Assembly: GCF_002865645.1 (NCBI RefSeq)
Contig: NW_020194517.1
Coordinates: 372,001 to 436,000, forward strand
Direction of reading: 5' to 3'
DNA: 64,000 nt
From: Hyaloscypha bicolor E
Lineage: Eukaryota; Ascomycota; Leotiomycetes; Helotiales; Hyaloscyphaceae
Shown here one piece after another: positions 23,316 to 35,388 of the stretch (positions within the stretch are counted from its first letter, which is position 1; each line of letters begins with the position of its first letter). A model generated the notes under the pieces. It was not told where the DNA came from. It ran no database searches and worked only from the letters and a program-made list of their open reading frames with translations. Made by a program: the position numbers and the translations under genes.

Positions 23316-25679
23316 ATGGCAGATGTAGACATTGCTCCAAATTTTGGCCTCGAACTGAAGGTACGCGACGCTTGCATAATTTCCTCGAAATCGCATAGCT
23401 AACAAATGGACTTTTTCAGGATGCCTTCAAGCCGGTCAATTCTTGGGTGGCAGGCGGAATCACCTGGCTTGACGATATCCAGCAGTTTTACCGGGAGCGA
23501 AGTGTCATCGAGAAGGAATATAGCGCAAAGCTTGCTGCGCTGGCAAAGAAATACTATGAGAAAAAGGCGAAGAAGTCGAGCAGCCTGAGTGTTGGAGATA
23601 CGCCAGCTATGACCCCAGGATCATTGGAGAGGTATGGGCTGGTCGTGAAGTTCGAAGGAATACATGGCTGACGCGGCTCTCCTCAAGCGCATCCCTCACC
23701 ACATGGACCACACAACTCACAACGGTCGAGTCTCGAGCGGCGGAACACGACCGATACGGAACAGAGCTGATCACACATATCGCAGAGCCTTTGAAAGTAC
23801 TTGCGACTCGCTATGAGGATCTCCGCAAACGTCATGTCGAGTATGCGGATAAATTGGAGAAGGAAAGGGATTCAACATACAGCGATTTACGCAAGATGAA
23901 GGGCAAATACGATGCTGCATGTCAAGAAGTCGAAAGCAAGCGGAAGAAGGCAGAATCCTCATTCGACTACTCGAAAACAAAAGCCCAGAATGCCTACCAA
24001 CAGCAGATACTTGAGATGCACAATGTCAAGAACAGCTACCTGATTGCAATCAATGTCACAAATAAGCAGAAAGAAAAATACTACCACGAATATGTTCCAG
24101 AACTCTTGGACAGTCTGCAGGACTTGTCAGAATCACGGACGACCAAGTTGAACGGGATATGGTCACTTGCGGTGCAGCTCGAGGCTGGTGCGTTGAAACG
24201 AAGCACCGATTTCGTCAATCATCTGTCCCAGGAAATACCTAGAAACCAACCTTCCCTGGATTCAATGATGTTTGTGAGGCACAATGCAGGACCGTGGCAA
24301 GAACCGGGAAACAAAGTATTCGAGCCCAGCCCTATATGGCACGACGACGATGCTATGGTAGTGGACGATACCGCAAAGGTCTTCTTGCGTAATGTACTTG
24401 GGAAATCCAAAGCGCAACTCGGGGACTTAAGGAGAGAAGTTGACAAAAAGCGAAGGGAAGTGGAAGGCACAAAACGAGTGAAGCAACAAATTCGAGAAGG
24501 CAAGGACAAGAGGGATGAGGTTGAGGTGGTGAGGGCTATTTTTGCAATGCAAGAAGAGTTACACCAAGTTGATCACAAGCGATTGACCGCAGAAGTTGAG
24601 ACCTCAACGATCACGGCGGCCGTGGGCGATGTTACACTTGGGGCAAAGAGTCACAACTTCAAATCTCAGACCTTCAAGATACCCACAAATTGTGATTTGT
24701 GTGGTGATCGAATATGGGGTCTTTCTGCCAAAGGGTTCGACTGCAGGGACTGCGGTTACACATGTCACAGCAAATGTGAGATGAAGGTTCCTGCTGAATG
24801 TCCTGGAGAGCAGAATAAGGAGGAGAGGAAGAAGCTGAAAGCAGAGCGCCAGGAAACTGCAAACTCGCTCAAGAGCCCGACTTCGACTGGTCTTTCTGAT
24901 AGTATCACTGAATTGCCTACGATGAGTCGGTCAAATACCATGAATTCTTTGAGCTCTGGTTACGCGGCTAGTGCCCATCGATCGGTTTCTGGCAGTGGAC
25001 TCAGGTCTCCAGCTGAAGAGACGCCTCCCGAGAGGCCGACGTCTCTCAAGCCAGACATCAGTGGACCTAACACGCTGAGGAAGAACAGAGTTGTGGCACC
25101 ACCGCCTGCTGCCTATATCAGCGAGTTACCTGGGAGCGCACCTGTCAATGGGTCAGGATCTACATCGAACGACCAGAAGGGCAAGATGCTCTATTCTTAT
25201 GATGCAAATGGAGATGGCGAGGTGACAGTGGCCGAGGGTAAAGAAGTCACAATCCTCGAGCCAGATGGTAAGCAAAAACGCCGTACCTGCTTCGAAATCT
25301 ACTGACGTTGCGGGCAGATGGAGGATGGATCAAAGTCAGAACAGCTGGCTTCAAAGAAGGTCTCGTGCCAACGGCATATGTTGAAATTCTCGCATCAGCT
25401 CCCCGGCCCTCATCCATCTATTCCAATTCCGGATCGTCAATGGGCGGCAGCGTAACGACGAAGAAGCAAGGCCCAGCAGTAGCGCCCAGACGAGGAGCAA
25501 AGAAGCTCAAATACGTAGAAGCACTCTACGAGTATACTGCACAGAGCGAGGCAGAGCACAGCATGTACGAAGGCGAGAGATTCGTACTGATTAAAGAAGA
25601 CCCAGGTGATGGATGGGCAGAGGTTGAGAAAGGGGGAGTCACGAAAAGCGTGCCAGCGAATTACGTTCACGCTGTATAG
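23316..25679 (+). CDS. bzz1: F-BAR/C1/SH3 actin-assembly protein Bzz1
   Basis: Four exons (23316..23360, 23420..23631, 23688..25267, 25318..25679) give 732 residues. Domains in order: an F-BAR domain (about 5-290; LDDIQQFYRERSVIEKEYSAKL, long coiled-coil helices), a second coiled coil (about 310-360), a C1 zinc finger (about 395-445) with HNF...CDLCG...CRDCGYTCHSKCE, a serine-rich linker, and two SH3 domains (about 590-650, MLYSYDANGDGE...; about 670-732, YVEALYEYTAQSEAEHSMYEGE). Bzz1 binds curved membranes and the WASP homologue Las17 to drive Arp2/3 actin assembly at endocytic sites. All introns are 50-60 nt and phase-consistent. The C1 finger is the expected feature of fungal Bzz1. It is transcribed divergently from dbp5. 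Confidence 0.93.
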
Positions 25680-27151
25680 CGAGCGACATTGCGTACGAAG
25701 TTACGAGAGATGGGCAAGCGAAAGGGTGCATGGAGAATGGGCATTTTTGGATTCGTGTGTACTCGCACGATTTTGATCACAGTCTTAGGCTGAGGCATCG
25801 AGAGCGTTGAAGTGGAGTCTGTTCTGGGTCTTGTGTAGATTGCCGGTGGGCCATCGTGTTCCAACTTCCAAGAAGTAGTGGCAGGCACAGCCTGCACACG
25901 AGTCGATACTTCCAACAAGAACAAGACTTTTGCATGCGTGTCCTGCATGCTTGGGATTTCCACCTGGTCAATCAACCTCACTGCTAATCCCCAACCACAA
26001 TCGCCAAGTGTGTTCCAAGACCGGCCACCGAAGTGGCAATTTCTGCCGTCTCGCACCGCCATCGTATTTATTTTCGCTTGCTTGTTCTAAAAATAAAGGA
26101 TCACTCAAAATGTGTGTCTTTTCATTCTTCAAGCAGGAAAACTGCAGCATAAGAAGATCTGACTGAATATCTCGATGACCTCACCGATCTTCCCTTGCCA
26201 GTGATTTGCGGCATCCGGACCCCGCTGAAACACGCGTGAATCGCGACAGCTGGCAGCGGCAGGCCAGGGCAGCTTGGGGAGGGTTTGGCCCCGCGGCACG
26301 CCAAGAAATCGGCATCAGAGGGTATTGGCTGCGGTGGATATCACCGAAACGAAGGGCAAATCTCGCTTGGTCGGAGGCTGGGGGGCTGTGTTGAAGATCT
26401 CGATTTCCATTGATTGTCCATTGATTGGCACCGTGGTGTTGAAGATTATTGGGGGGTGTGCAGAGTTGATACGGGATGGGGCCGGGGGCTGATGATACGG
26501 GGGACGGGTCACGGAGCATTTTCGAGATACTGCACAAGTACTGTTCTTCGGCGTGTGTGCGGTACGCTTGTTTAGGGGAGGCAGGGAGCCCTTTGACTTG
26601 ATCGTGGCAGAGAGAGCAAGCGCTGGCGAGGTTACTTCATCGACCCTTCAAATGCAGCTCACCCATGCTCGAAATAGAGTGGTGGCACTGGTGGCCGCTC
26701 ATGGCGTGTTAAAAAGCTGGCTGGTGCCGTGGACGCCCACGCCCAACCCCCCTGCGAGCCAAGGGCAGCCGAGCCTGCCCCCCCTGAAAATCAACCTCCG
26801 CCAGCGTTCCAAAGCAGCTAGCGCCCAGCCACCATATCCCCCTGCCCACACATTTGACCTCAAATCCCGGCCGTGTCAAATGTCCTGCCAGCTTCTCCCT
26901 TTTCTTCTTCCTCTCCCCCTCAAAACTTCATCCTCGATCATATTTCATCTGCATTGTCGGGCCCAGTCATTCGTTGCAACTGCCCTTTTGCCCTTTTATA
27001 TTGACTTCTAATTCGAACCTTCTTTGATCGGTCTCTCACTCACTTGAGACGCTCAACAATCGTTTTACATTTACTGCCAAATTCTCAAATCTCCTCAACC
27101 CACTTCTCCACGCCTATCCGCATTAGTTCATCCCATATTATCGTCCCGAAA
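25680..27151. promoter_or_regulatory. Long upstream region of the GH72 gene
   Basis: A 1.47 kb gene-free stretch. The last 250 bases are strongly CT-rich on the plus strand, with several TTTC and CCTC runs before the start codon, as is common for highly expressed fungal wall genes. The 130-150 codon frames here have no family resemblance. Confidence 0.45.
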
Positions 27152-28599
27152 ATGAAGACATTCAATGCAATTGCAGCTCTGGCTGCAGCTACCTCCGTTT
27201 ACGCTGCGCCCTCTCCCACAGAGCAACTCGAAGCTCGAGCATCATCTCTTACTGCAATCACAGTCAAGGGCAATGGTACGCCGTCGATACGCGATAACCC
27301 ATCAATCACCAACTGACATGTTCCAGCTTTCTTCCAAGGAAACAACCGATTCTATATCCGCGGCGTCGACTATCAACCAGGAGGATCTTCGAAGCTCGTG
27401 GACCCCTTGGCCGATTCCACCGCCTGTACGCGTGATATCGCCGAATTCAAGAAGCTTGGCTTGAACACCGTCCGTGTCTACACTGTCGACAATACTGTAA
27501 ACCACGATGCTTGCATGTCAGCGTTGGCCGCTGCAGGCATGTACTTAGTGCTAGACGTCAACACACCTCTCTACTCCCTCAACAGAGCCACCCCAGCACC
27601 ATCCTACAACTCCGTCTACCTCCAGAACATCTTCGCCACCATCGATGCGTTCGCAAACTACACGAACACCTTGGCTTTCTTCTCCGGTAACGAGGTTATC
27701 AACGATGATTCTACTACCTCCGCTGCACCATACGTCAAGGCCGTCACTCGTGATATGAGACAGTACATTGGAAGCCGTGGATACCGCCAAATTCCTTGTG
27801 GATACTCAGCAGCTGATGTCGACTCCAACCGTCTCGAGATGGCTGAATACATGAACTGCGGTACCGCTGATGAGCGCAGCGACTTCTTTGCTTTCAACGA
27901 CTACTCCTGGTGTGATCCTTCTTCATTCCAGATTTCCGGATGGGAGCAGAAAGTTAAGAACTTCACCGGCTATGGCCTCCCAATCTTGTAAGTCATCCAC
28001 CTCCAGTCTCGGAACTCGTGAGCTAATTGTTACCTAGCCTCTCTGAGTATGGTTGCAATACCAACACCCGTAAATTCGAGGAAGTTGCTGCTCTCTACAA
28101 CACGGAGATGACCAGCGTCTACTCTGGTGGTCTCGTTTATGAGTACTCTGAGGAAGGTAGCAAATACGGCCTCGTCACCATCAACTCTGATGGAACGATC
28201 ACCGAAGGAGCTGATTACGCCGCTCTCAAGACCGCCCTGGCTGGAACCGCTCCCCCAACCGGAGACGGAGGATACAACTCCACAGGAGGAGCATCCGGCT
28301 GCCCTGCCAAGTCCGCTAACTGGGACGTCAGCGGTGATTCTCTTCCAGCCATTCCCTCCGCTGCGGCAGACATGATGAAGACTGGTGCAGGCAAGGGTTT
28401 CGGTCTCACGGGCACCGGATCCCAGAACGCTGGTGGAACTTCGACTGGAACTGCTACTCCTGGCTCTGGATCCGTCACTGCTACCAGCACTGCGAAGAAG
28501 AGCTCTGCTCCTGGCCGTCAGCCCCCGTTCGACAAGACCCCTATCTTGGTTGCAGGTTTGGCTGTCGCTTTCTCTCTCTTCGGAGCTTGTCTGCTATAA
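27152..28599 (+). CDS. GH72 1,3-beta-glucanosyltransferase, GPI-anchored
   Basis: Three exons (27152..27275, 27327..27987, 28038..28599) give 448 residues. A signal peptide (about 1-19) precedes the GH72 catalytic domain. The acid/base glutamate is E164 in FFSGNEV and the nucleophile is E265 in LSEYGC, at the junction of exons 2 and 3. There is no CBM43 (X8) module, so it is a Gel1/Gas4-Gas5 type. The C-terminus is a Ser/Thr/Gly-rich region followed by a hydrophobic tail (TPILVAGLAVAFSLFGACLL), the signal for GPI anchoring. The enzyme cuts and rejoins 1,3-beta-glucan chains, lengthening them in the cell wall at the plasma membrane. Introns have GT-AG ends, 51 and 50 nt. Confidence 0.95.
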
Positions 28600-29959
28600 A
28601 TGATCGGATGGAGTGTACATAAGGAGTGTCAAGTACGTAACAAGGTATGGAAGGAATCAGAGGGCTGAGACTGGATCTTGCATGGATAGAGGTATACCAC
28701 TGACACGAACCTGGAAACGGCTGTTGCTGATGGATTGGCATTCTCGGTGTTCTCGTTTGTTTTTCTTCTTGTGGGTGTATGAGTCAAAAATTGCCTTCTA
28801 TGTAACAAAAGGCCTGTTCGACATGGCGTGTGCTAGGCATGTCAAGATAGCTGGCTGAGGAAGAGCTGTATGACAATAGAATCTTTAAATTGTAACTTCA
28901 CTTCTGTTCTTGCTCCCTTTGTTTCGCAACCTACAATTCCGAGCTCACTTCTCTGAATTGGTACAAGTTCCCTTTTGCATGCATGCAAAGCAAAGGGGTC
29001 ACCAAGGTGTCACCCTCTGAGTAAAATCCTCGCTTAGAAGTTGGAATGCAATAAAAGGGGGGTCCACGCATCCTCGCCTGAGGTTGTAACAACCAATAAC
29101 AACCTGGCTCCCGGCCAGGGGGAATGAGATACCTTCGCCGTAACTGTGCTGAAGCGAAGCCTCTTCATGTTGGCACCAGGTACGATGCAGAACTCGTTTA
29201 TGTACTGTGCCTCTTCCTACACCGGCTTTAGTGAGCTTATTCAAGTATCCAAAACATCCACCGACGGTTGACCAACAGAGTAGTTTAAGTACATTGAATG
29301 TTTTTCTGAAAGGATATATATATTTAAAAAGTAAATTCTGTTGGAGTGGAAGGCAAGCATTGCAGTTATGTTTTACGTGAGAGACATCTTCTAAGAGCTC
29401 GCGAAGAAGCATTCTATTTCTGTCTCGCCGCTCGAGGAAGCTTCGAGGGCAGTTCAGGATGTCGTAATCAACGATTCTCATCCAGCCCTCTCACCCAATC
29501 ATGCGCTCCGCTATCGATTAAGCCATTCCCTCCCCTTAAGGGTTTTCTTTTCTTGCTTTGTTCGCTTCTCCTGCCACAGCCGTTGCAATGCCCTTCCGGA
29601 TGAGCTGTTTCCAAACTGATCAGAAGGAAAGGGCTTTGATTAGAACAGGCGAGTGGGACGCTTTCGGTGTAATGCTGCTCCAGCCGAAGCCCCTTCAATA
29701 TGCATATAAGATATTTCATCAGACAAATCCCATCGGGCGAGTTTGTGTGAATGCACATCACGCAGTTATTAACTGATTCGCATTGGAGTCCTTCACACGT
29801 CAGCCTCGTCCACCCAGAGAGAAGCTCCCTTTGGACACAAAAGACCTATATATATTTCCCCAGACTAACCCAAACCACCTGGGGAAAGCCTCTTTCTCAA
29901 CTCCTCGGAGTGTCACAAAACATAAGAGTCGTTGACCCGTTACCTAGCCTCTCTAATCC
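28600..29959. other. Intergenic, no supported gene
   Basis: The 3' flank of the GH72 gene and beyond. A 160-codon ATG frame on the minus strand (28999-29481) has no recognisable domain. It is possible but unsupported. Confidence 0.35.
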
Positions 29960-30893
29960 AAGGCCGGTAGAGACTCAAGTACTATGCCTAGGACTCTCTC
30001 GCACAGGAACTCTGTGTTCGTTACCTCTCGCCCAAAATTACCAACTGGATGCTTATTGATTAATGGAATGCAAAGCGCTGTGCACTACTCTCAAAATCCT
30101 GGGGTATAAATCCGACTGTTTCAAAGAAATGTCCTCTGTGGAGGCAATGAAGAATAAACACCTGTCCTGCTGGAACGAAGCTCTCAAAACAACGATTTCT
30201 AGGGAGGGGAAGCCTCTCTCTCGTGCGGAGCTTGATAAGGTGCTTGGGAGGTACAGTGTAGAAGACTCCCTCTCCTTCTTGCCCTCATTCTAGACTTCTC
30301 TTTGTTCCCGCCTAAATACTTCTCTGGGGATTGGCTGAGTGAGAGAGACAGTGTTGATGAAAGGCCACATCCGACGGACCAACAGCCCTCTTCGTAGACG
30401 CTCGCCACCTACCCAAACGCAACACGCGCAATGCTGATAAATGGCTCGCATCTATGGAGGCGTCCTACTACGAGATCCTGAGCTGGCGGTCCTGGCGTGT
30501 ACTGTGCCTTTCCGACCCCGTCAGTCCCTCCCCCTTTTCCACTTACCCAAATCCCCTTAGCATGCAAACTCCAAACAAAGCAACTCGATCAGGAATCGAA
30601 AAGTTGATGAAAGCGGCGTATAGATGCTCGACACATTTATCTCAATCCTCTCTCTCTCCCTCCCCCCTCTCTCTGGACCTCCGGCTCCTCTTGCTCGCGC
30701 CCTGTGCTCCGCGGGGCCCGGTTTCCTTGCTCATAACGAGTACGTTTCGCTCCATCGTGCCCAGGGAACAATTGCTCGAGTATACGATCCAAGAGGGCTG
30801 GGGGGCCCGCCGTGCGCGTTTCCGAGGAAGCGTTCCCGAGGATTGATGAGGGGGATAAACGACCAAGATATTCAGGACTACCTTTTGGGCTAA
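29960..30893 (+). pseudogene. Decayed Sulfotransfer_4-like P-loop protein
   Basis: Fragments of the fungal P-loop family (Pfam Sulfotransfer_4) appear in order but in shifting frames. VLCLGLSRTGT (P-loop) is followed by a spliceable intron, then LKILGY, KHLSCWNEAL, REGKPLSRAELDKVLGRYS, a second spliceable intron, SDGPTALFVD, NADKWLASMEASYYEILS and WRSWRVL. Near the end, HNEYV changes frame to RSIVPREQLLEYTIQEGWG, then again to a CAF piece near RGIND. The block after FVDA, where the family has LATYPNA, lies in another frame and lost several residues. At least three frame changes break it. An intact relative lies at 58640-59605 on the other strand. A functional product is unlikely unless the changes are assembly errors. 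Confidence 0.75.
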
Positions 30894-33192
30894 GGAGGTG
30901 ATTGCGAGGATGGGGGTGGTTTGGAGGAGGAGCGGGCGTTTTTGAGAGATTGGTGCGGTGAATTGAAGGGCATTCTGCTCCTAGCTCCAATCAACCCCTT
31001 CTCGTTGCAATCTCGAACTGCAGCTCAACAAACCCCCAGCTCGTCTGCTTCAAGCTTCAACATCGTCCCCGAAACCCAGTCGATCAAGTGCTGCAGCTTT
31101 AATCAGCAATCACTATTTCCTTGTAGCTCTTGACATGGAGTTCGAGCATCGGAGGAACTGAAAATGCAAAAGGTATCTATCTTCTAGATGCCGAGTTCGC
31201 TATAAAACGAGCTCCCAGAGAAGGTCATCAGCAGCCAACCAGGCTCCTCGAGATCGGGCTGTATGAGACGGCCGAAACTACACCATTGAATCTTAATGCC
31301 TAGCCTGAGCCATTGCAGGTATAAAACACAATCCATCAAATTGACAACCGGAAACCTAGACTAGCTGAGAGCTGGAGCTTCAATGAATAATGTGCCGAAG
31401 ACTTTCCAGGACGTTTTCACCATAGAGAGTAATACATCTTACTCATGGATCGATTCCGGCGCATCGTCCAGAATTCACTCGAAGATATGAACGAGGAAGC
31501 TTCACGATAAGTGAGATCGAGGGTATAGTTCAATCCACAGAGCAAAGCAAAGCCTCGGTACTCTCCTCACACCTACTCACTCGTTCTCTCTGCGTGTTGT
31601 GGGAGTTTCGCATCCCCGTTTCCACTTAGGCCAGATCCACAACTCCTCGTTGCGTGTGGCCGTCCAACCTGCTCAACCCGTGCAGCATCACGCTTTTGAC
31701 ACGACAATCTTCAATACCCCCCAACAACCACCCCCATGCAGCAGCCAGCAAGCCTTCTTCCAAGCTGTCAAAAACCAAAGAGAGGATGGTTTCATTGGCG
31801 ACAAAAATCATTCCCTCAGATGCGATAAATTGCCAGTCTCCATTCCCTTTCAAACGACGAATTGCACTCCCACCAGAGCGTCCCAACCCGTGCTCTCTGC
31901 CCTTTTCACTCCGCCTCACCAAAGCAAGGGCTCGTCGGGTCCCCCCTTCTGCAACGTAGCAAACATACACGTCTTTCATTCAATAGTGCCTCGGAATTCT
32001 CCAAGCCGAAAATGGCCCTTCCTACTCCCTTCGGGTAACCTCGAGGACGTGAAGGGATACTTAAATAATGATCGAAGTCGAGCCAGACCAAAGTTCGTAT
32101 GAGTCTATCCCACTCAAATACACAAACTTGACTTTTTTTAATGTCCAAGGCTAGATGAAAATACGGACTTTTGACTTGTTCCGAAACCCTCCTGTTCCTT
32201 ACCATCCCCCGCCCGCATGATGTGAAATCCTAGCAATTTGGCAGCGCGCTATTCTGAATTGTTCTACACACCTGAAAAAACACACTGTACTGTACAAAAA
32301 TTATAAAATGAAAAAAATGAAAAAAATGAAAAAAACTCTAGTAAAACAGGGAACGAGAAGAAAAAAGTGGAAAAGTTTGCCGTTCTTGTCATGAAACGGA
32401 TATGCCGTTATTTGCTTAATTTATTTAATATAATTTTTCTCTCGGATTATCGTCTGTCCGACGTTTTATTGAACGGACGAGGCACCCCTTTCCATCCGAT
32501 CTCTAGATCTGCAGAAATCGAAGAGAAAGCCCGTTGTGCCTGCATGAACCGAACACATGTGGAACATCCAGATCATAGATAGGCAGGTGTCTGGTAGCGT
32601 AGTCAAGAAATCCGAGTATATACTTCTAGATGTATGAGTCCGGGCCTGGTAGCTTTCCCTAGGATGTACGAGCACACTTGGGACATGAGAACGAAGATTT
32701 GTGTCGAGAGCGATGGTTGGCACTTGCCGAGGTACAATGCATCACGTGAAAGACAGAGAATGTCCTTGGTGATGTAGGAGAGAGGAGATGAAAGGAGAGG
32801 TCACCGGTATCCGGAGAAGGTATGGAGGGTAGCATCCACATCGATGCTCGCACACTGTATTATGTCGTCTATCATAGAGGGTAAATATGCTAAACTGAAT
32901 GATGATCCGTGGATCCATCCAGGGTGTATACAAGCCTCTTCAAGTCGAGGCTATCGATATTCATGATATCGTCGTGATATCGTGCATGCGTAAGCTGCAC
33001 TCTACACCAAGGCACAGTCCATTTTGTTGCGTATGTTGCTGTGTCTCCACGCCCCTGAATCCACACGATGGGCCTAATTCCTAAAAGCAATTGCTCTTGC
33101 TCACACTCTGAACGCCAATCTATTCCCATCCCGATTTTGCTCCAACCCACTGATCGATGCTCCGCTGATTCCATACAGAAAATACAATTCCA
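30894..33192. other. Gene-poor stretch
   Basis: No gene recognised in 2.3 kb. The 167-codon frame at 31599-32102 opens with GTG, not ATG, and has low-complexity content; its mirror on the minus strand is equally unsupported. The region may hold the 3' flank of the next minus-strand gene. Confidence 0.4.
32308..32334. repeat. ATGAAAAAA tandem repeat (3 x 9)
   Basis: Three head-to-tail copies of a 9-base A-rich unit inside an AT-rich island (about 32260-32440). Confidence 0.85.
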
Positions 33193-34050
33193 TTACTCCG
33201 GTACACTCTTAGGTTTCCGCCGTCTCATTCTTGGAATAGATCTGACGTTCGTTCTTCCTGCAGCGTTGACAGCCGCGACGCATTCGGCGCTCCCCCGCCA
33301 TCTCATCACACCGTACTTTCGGATTCCACTGGGCGTACTCGCCCGCCGTAATGTCATCTCTTCCTCAATACCCCAGTCCTCATCAGCAATCTCGGAGAAG
33401 CCTTCGTCCTCGTCAGGAATATTGCTCCCTCGGAACTGATACCCAGTCGTGTCAACGACTAACTCTTCTCTTCCTGCTCGGCTTGGTGGCGGACTTGAAA
33501 GGTATGGCCTTGATGTAGATTTGTGGAGGGTACATTGTGAGTTGGTGACGATCATATGATCGACCAAGGCGTTGATGTCACGAATATGGCTGCTGGAAGC
33601 TTGTAGCTGCACGTTGAGCTGGCGTTGCAGTCGACGACAAGCAATAGTTCCGCCTTGTGGGCAAGGGAGGGAAGGGAGGCCAGGTAAGGATTGTGTATAT
33701 GGTGATGCGGGCACGCTGATCATCCCACGCGTTGTCGAGGTATAGGACATTTCTTCTGGTGTAAACTCGTCGTCCATATCGAAATCTGGACTAGGTAACG
33801 GATCGTCCCGCCCTTGCCACACTGATGGTTGTGGTAATTCATCGTCCTCACGACGTAGTGACTGCTGGGAGAATTTGTGGATGATGCCGTCGACGGTATC
33901 TTCTTGATAGGGACTCCATGGAGGCAATGGCGACTGTCGTGTCGCCGATACAGGCGAGGGGAAGGATATGTCGGTGGGTGAGGCGGAAATCGTCTCTTCT
34001 TGCTGATCGGTTGGTTGTGCCTGAGCGGCAAACGTGAAGTGCTTGAACAT
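33193..34050 (-). CDS. Conserved-looking fungal protein of unknown function
   Basis: A single ATG frame of 285 residues with no intron. I cannot assign a named family. The N-terminal half is proline/serine-rich with acidic patches (PSPDFDMDDEFTPEEMSY), suggesting disorder. A central block (about 105-175) looks constrained: ASPYTQSLPGLPSLPCPQGG, then CRRLQRQLNVQLQASSSHIRDINALVDHMI, which is probably helical. The acidic stretch NIPDEDEGFSEIADEDWGIEEE precedes a basic C-terminus (RWRGSAECVAAVNAAGRTNVRSIPRMRRRK). No signal peptide or membrane helix. It is the only intact gene I can support between 28.6 and 43.4 kb. The block structure, rather than a match, is the evidence that it is real. Confidence 0.65.
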   Translation of the reverse strand: MFKHFTFAAQAQPTDQQEETISASPTDISFPSPVSATRQSPLPPWSPYQEDTVDGIIHKFSQQSLRREDDELPQPSVWQGRDDPLPSPDFDMDDEFTPEEMSYTSTTRGMISVPASPYTQSLPGLPSLPCPQGGTIACRRLQRQLNVQLQASSSHIRDINALVDHMIVTNSQCTLHKSTSRPYLSSPPPSRAGREELVVDTTGYQFRGSNIPDEDEGFSEIADEDWGIEEEMTLRRASTPSGIRKYGVMRWRGSAECVAAVNAAGRTNVRSIPRMRRRKPKSVPE

Positions 34051-34377
34051 GGTGATAAAATTTGATTACAGTATTACCGTGCCTCGAGGATCAATGGATC
34101 ATCATCGATGCAGTTCCAGAAGGAAGAAAGAATGGGGGATGGTGCGATTATGAGTCCATTCGCAGGCCCAGACGAAACGTCGCGGCTGAATCCAGAGCTG
34201 AGAGCTCGCGATCCGGGAACAGAGGGAGCAATAATGCCTCGAGTCGTGGGGCCAGTGCTAAGCTGTCTCGAGTCGATTTCCAGCAGAAGGGCGTTTGCGC
34301 ACGGGAAGACGATGCTGAAGTCGAGTCTGTTCGTGCGGGAGACGCTCCTATTATTTCGATGCAGCTGTAAAGTTAAG

Positions 34378-34456
34378 GGTGAGGGTGAGGGTGAGGGTGG
34401 AATGGGTCGAGGTGGAGGTCGAGGTGGAGGTCGGGGTGGAGGTCGAGTTCGAGTTC
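34378..34456. repeat. GGGTGA and GGTGGAGGTCGA minisatellite
   Basis: Short GGGTGA units followed by about three imperfect GGTGGAGGTCGA units and GAGTTC units, purine-rich on the plus strand. It lies about 330 bases upstream of the 34050 start codon. Confidence 0.85.
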
Positions 34457-34983
34457 GTTGGGTAGCAGGATGCGATGATGGCGAGAGGACGGAGGAGCGA
34501 AACAGTTCGGCCTGGCCTGCCTGTCGCTTGGCGGGAGAGCAGCACCAAGCACGCATCAACCATCAACCCAATATCCCGCACCCGGCACCAGCACCGCACC
34601 AGCACCCAGCACCCAGCACCCAGGATTCCAGCGAGCAGAGGGAGCGACACCCACACTAGCGGCTAGCGTGCGCCTCCACGGGTGGGACTAGGTTGCATTG
34701 GGAAGCTCGCCGCTGCTCGATTGGACGAGAGGCCACTGGGCAGGGATGCAGGGATTCCGCCATTTTTGGTCAGGGTTCTTTCCTGTGTCGCACTGTCGCA
34801 CCGTCGCTGTGTCTGTCGCTGCTTGCCCGAGCGGCCTGTTCGCGCTGGACCGCTGGTGCAAGCGAGCACGTGCGCACAGTTGAATCCCATGGCCATGGCC
34901 TGGACCAGGAAGCGGGCTCCGATGCGATCTACTACGTATATCCCGAGTTGCTACATATATCAGTGTCAAGGCCTTCAACTACT

Positions 34984-35020
34984 GCCATGCGATGCCATGC
35001 GATGCCATGTTATGCCAGGC
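34984..35020. repeat. GCCATGCGAT direct repeat
   Basis: Three to four copies of a 10-base GCCATGCGAT unit, the last diverged. Confidence 0.8.
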
Positions 35021-35361
35021 AGCCAGGCTCGGCTCTGCTCTGCTCGTGACACCATCACATTAAGCTTTTGCTTTTCCCTCGACGTGCCTGTACAGTACCG
35101 ACCCGCTGGATTTGGATAGGGAGCGGGATTTGGGGAAGACCGCGGCTGCATCAGCCTGTTCGTGTTCACGAGTCACGACCATCAATAATCAAGGGGCTTC
35201 ACAACTCGCAGCAATAAGGCCGAGGCGTTGCTCCCTCCTGGAAGAGTATGATGAAGGGATGAAGGGGTGAAGCGATCATCGATGGAGCGATGAAGGCCCC
35301 ATCTCGACCAATCTGTCAACTGGGCAAGCCAGTTTGAGCAGACCTGTCCTCCGTCCAGCAC

Positions 35362-35388
35362 GTCTGCAGGTCTGCAGGTCTGCAGGTG
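35362..35388. repeat. GTCTGCAG direct repeat
   Basis: Three head-to-tail GTCTGCAG units, each containing the CTGCAG palindrome. Confidence 0.85.

Noticed and set aside
28999..29481. 160-codon minus-strand ATG frame
   Set aside because: A frame of this length is plausible by chance in a 15 kb gene-poor region; no domain, signal or membrane segment is seen.
31599..32102. 167-codon plus-strand frame
   Set aside because: It begins with GTG, is proline/serine low complexity and resembles no protein family.
34108..34659. 183-codon plus-strand ATG frame rich in Gly and Arg
   Set aside because: The RGG-like sequence is made by the underlying GGTGGAGGTCGA repeat; flanks are low complexity and the opposite strand is equally open.
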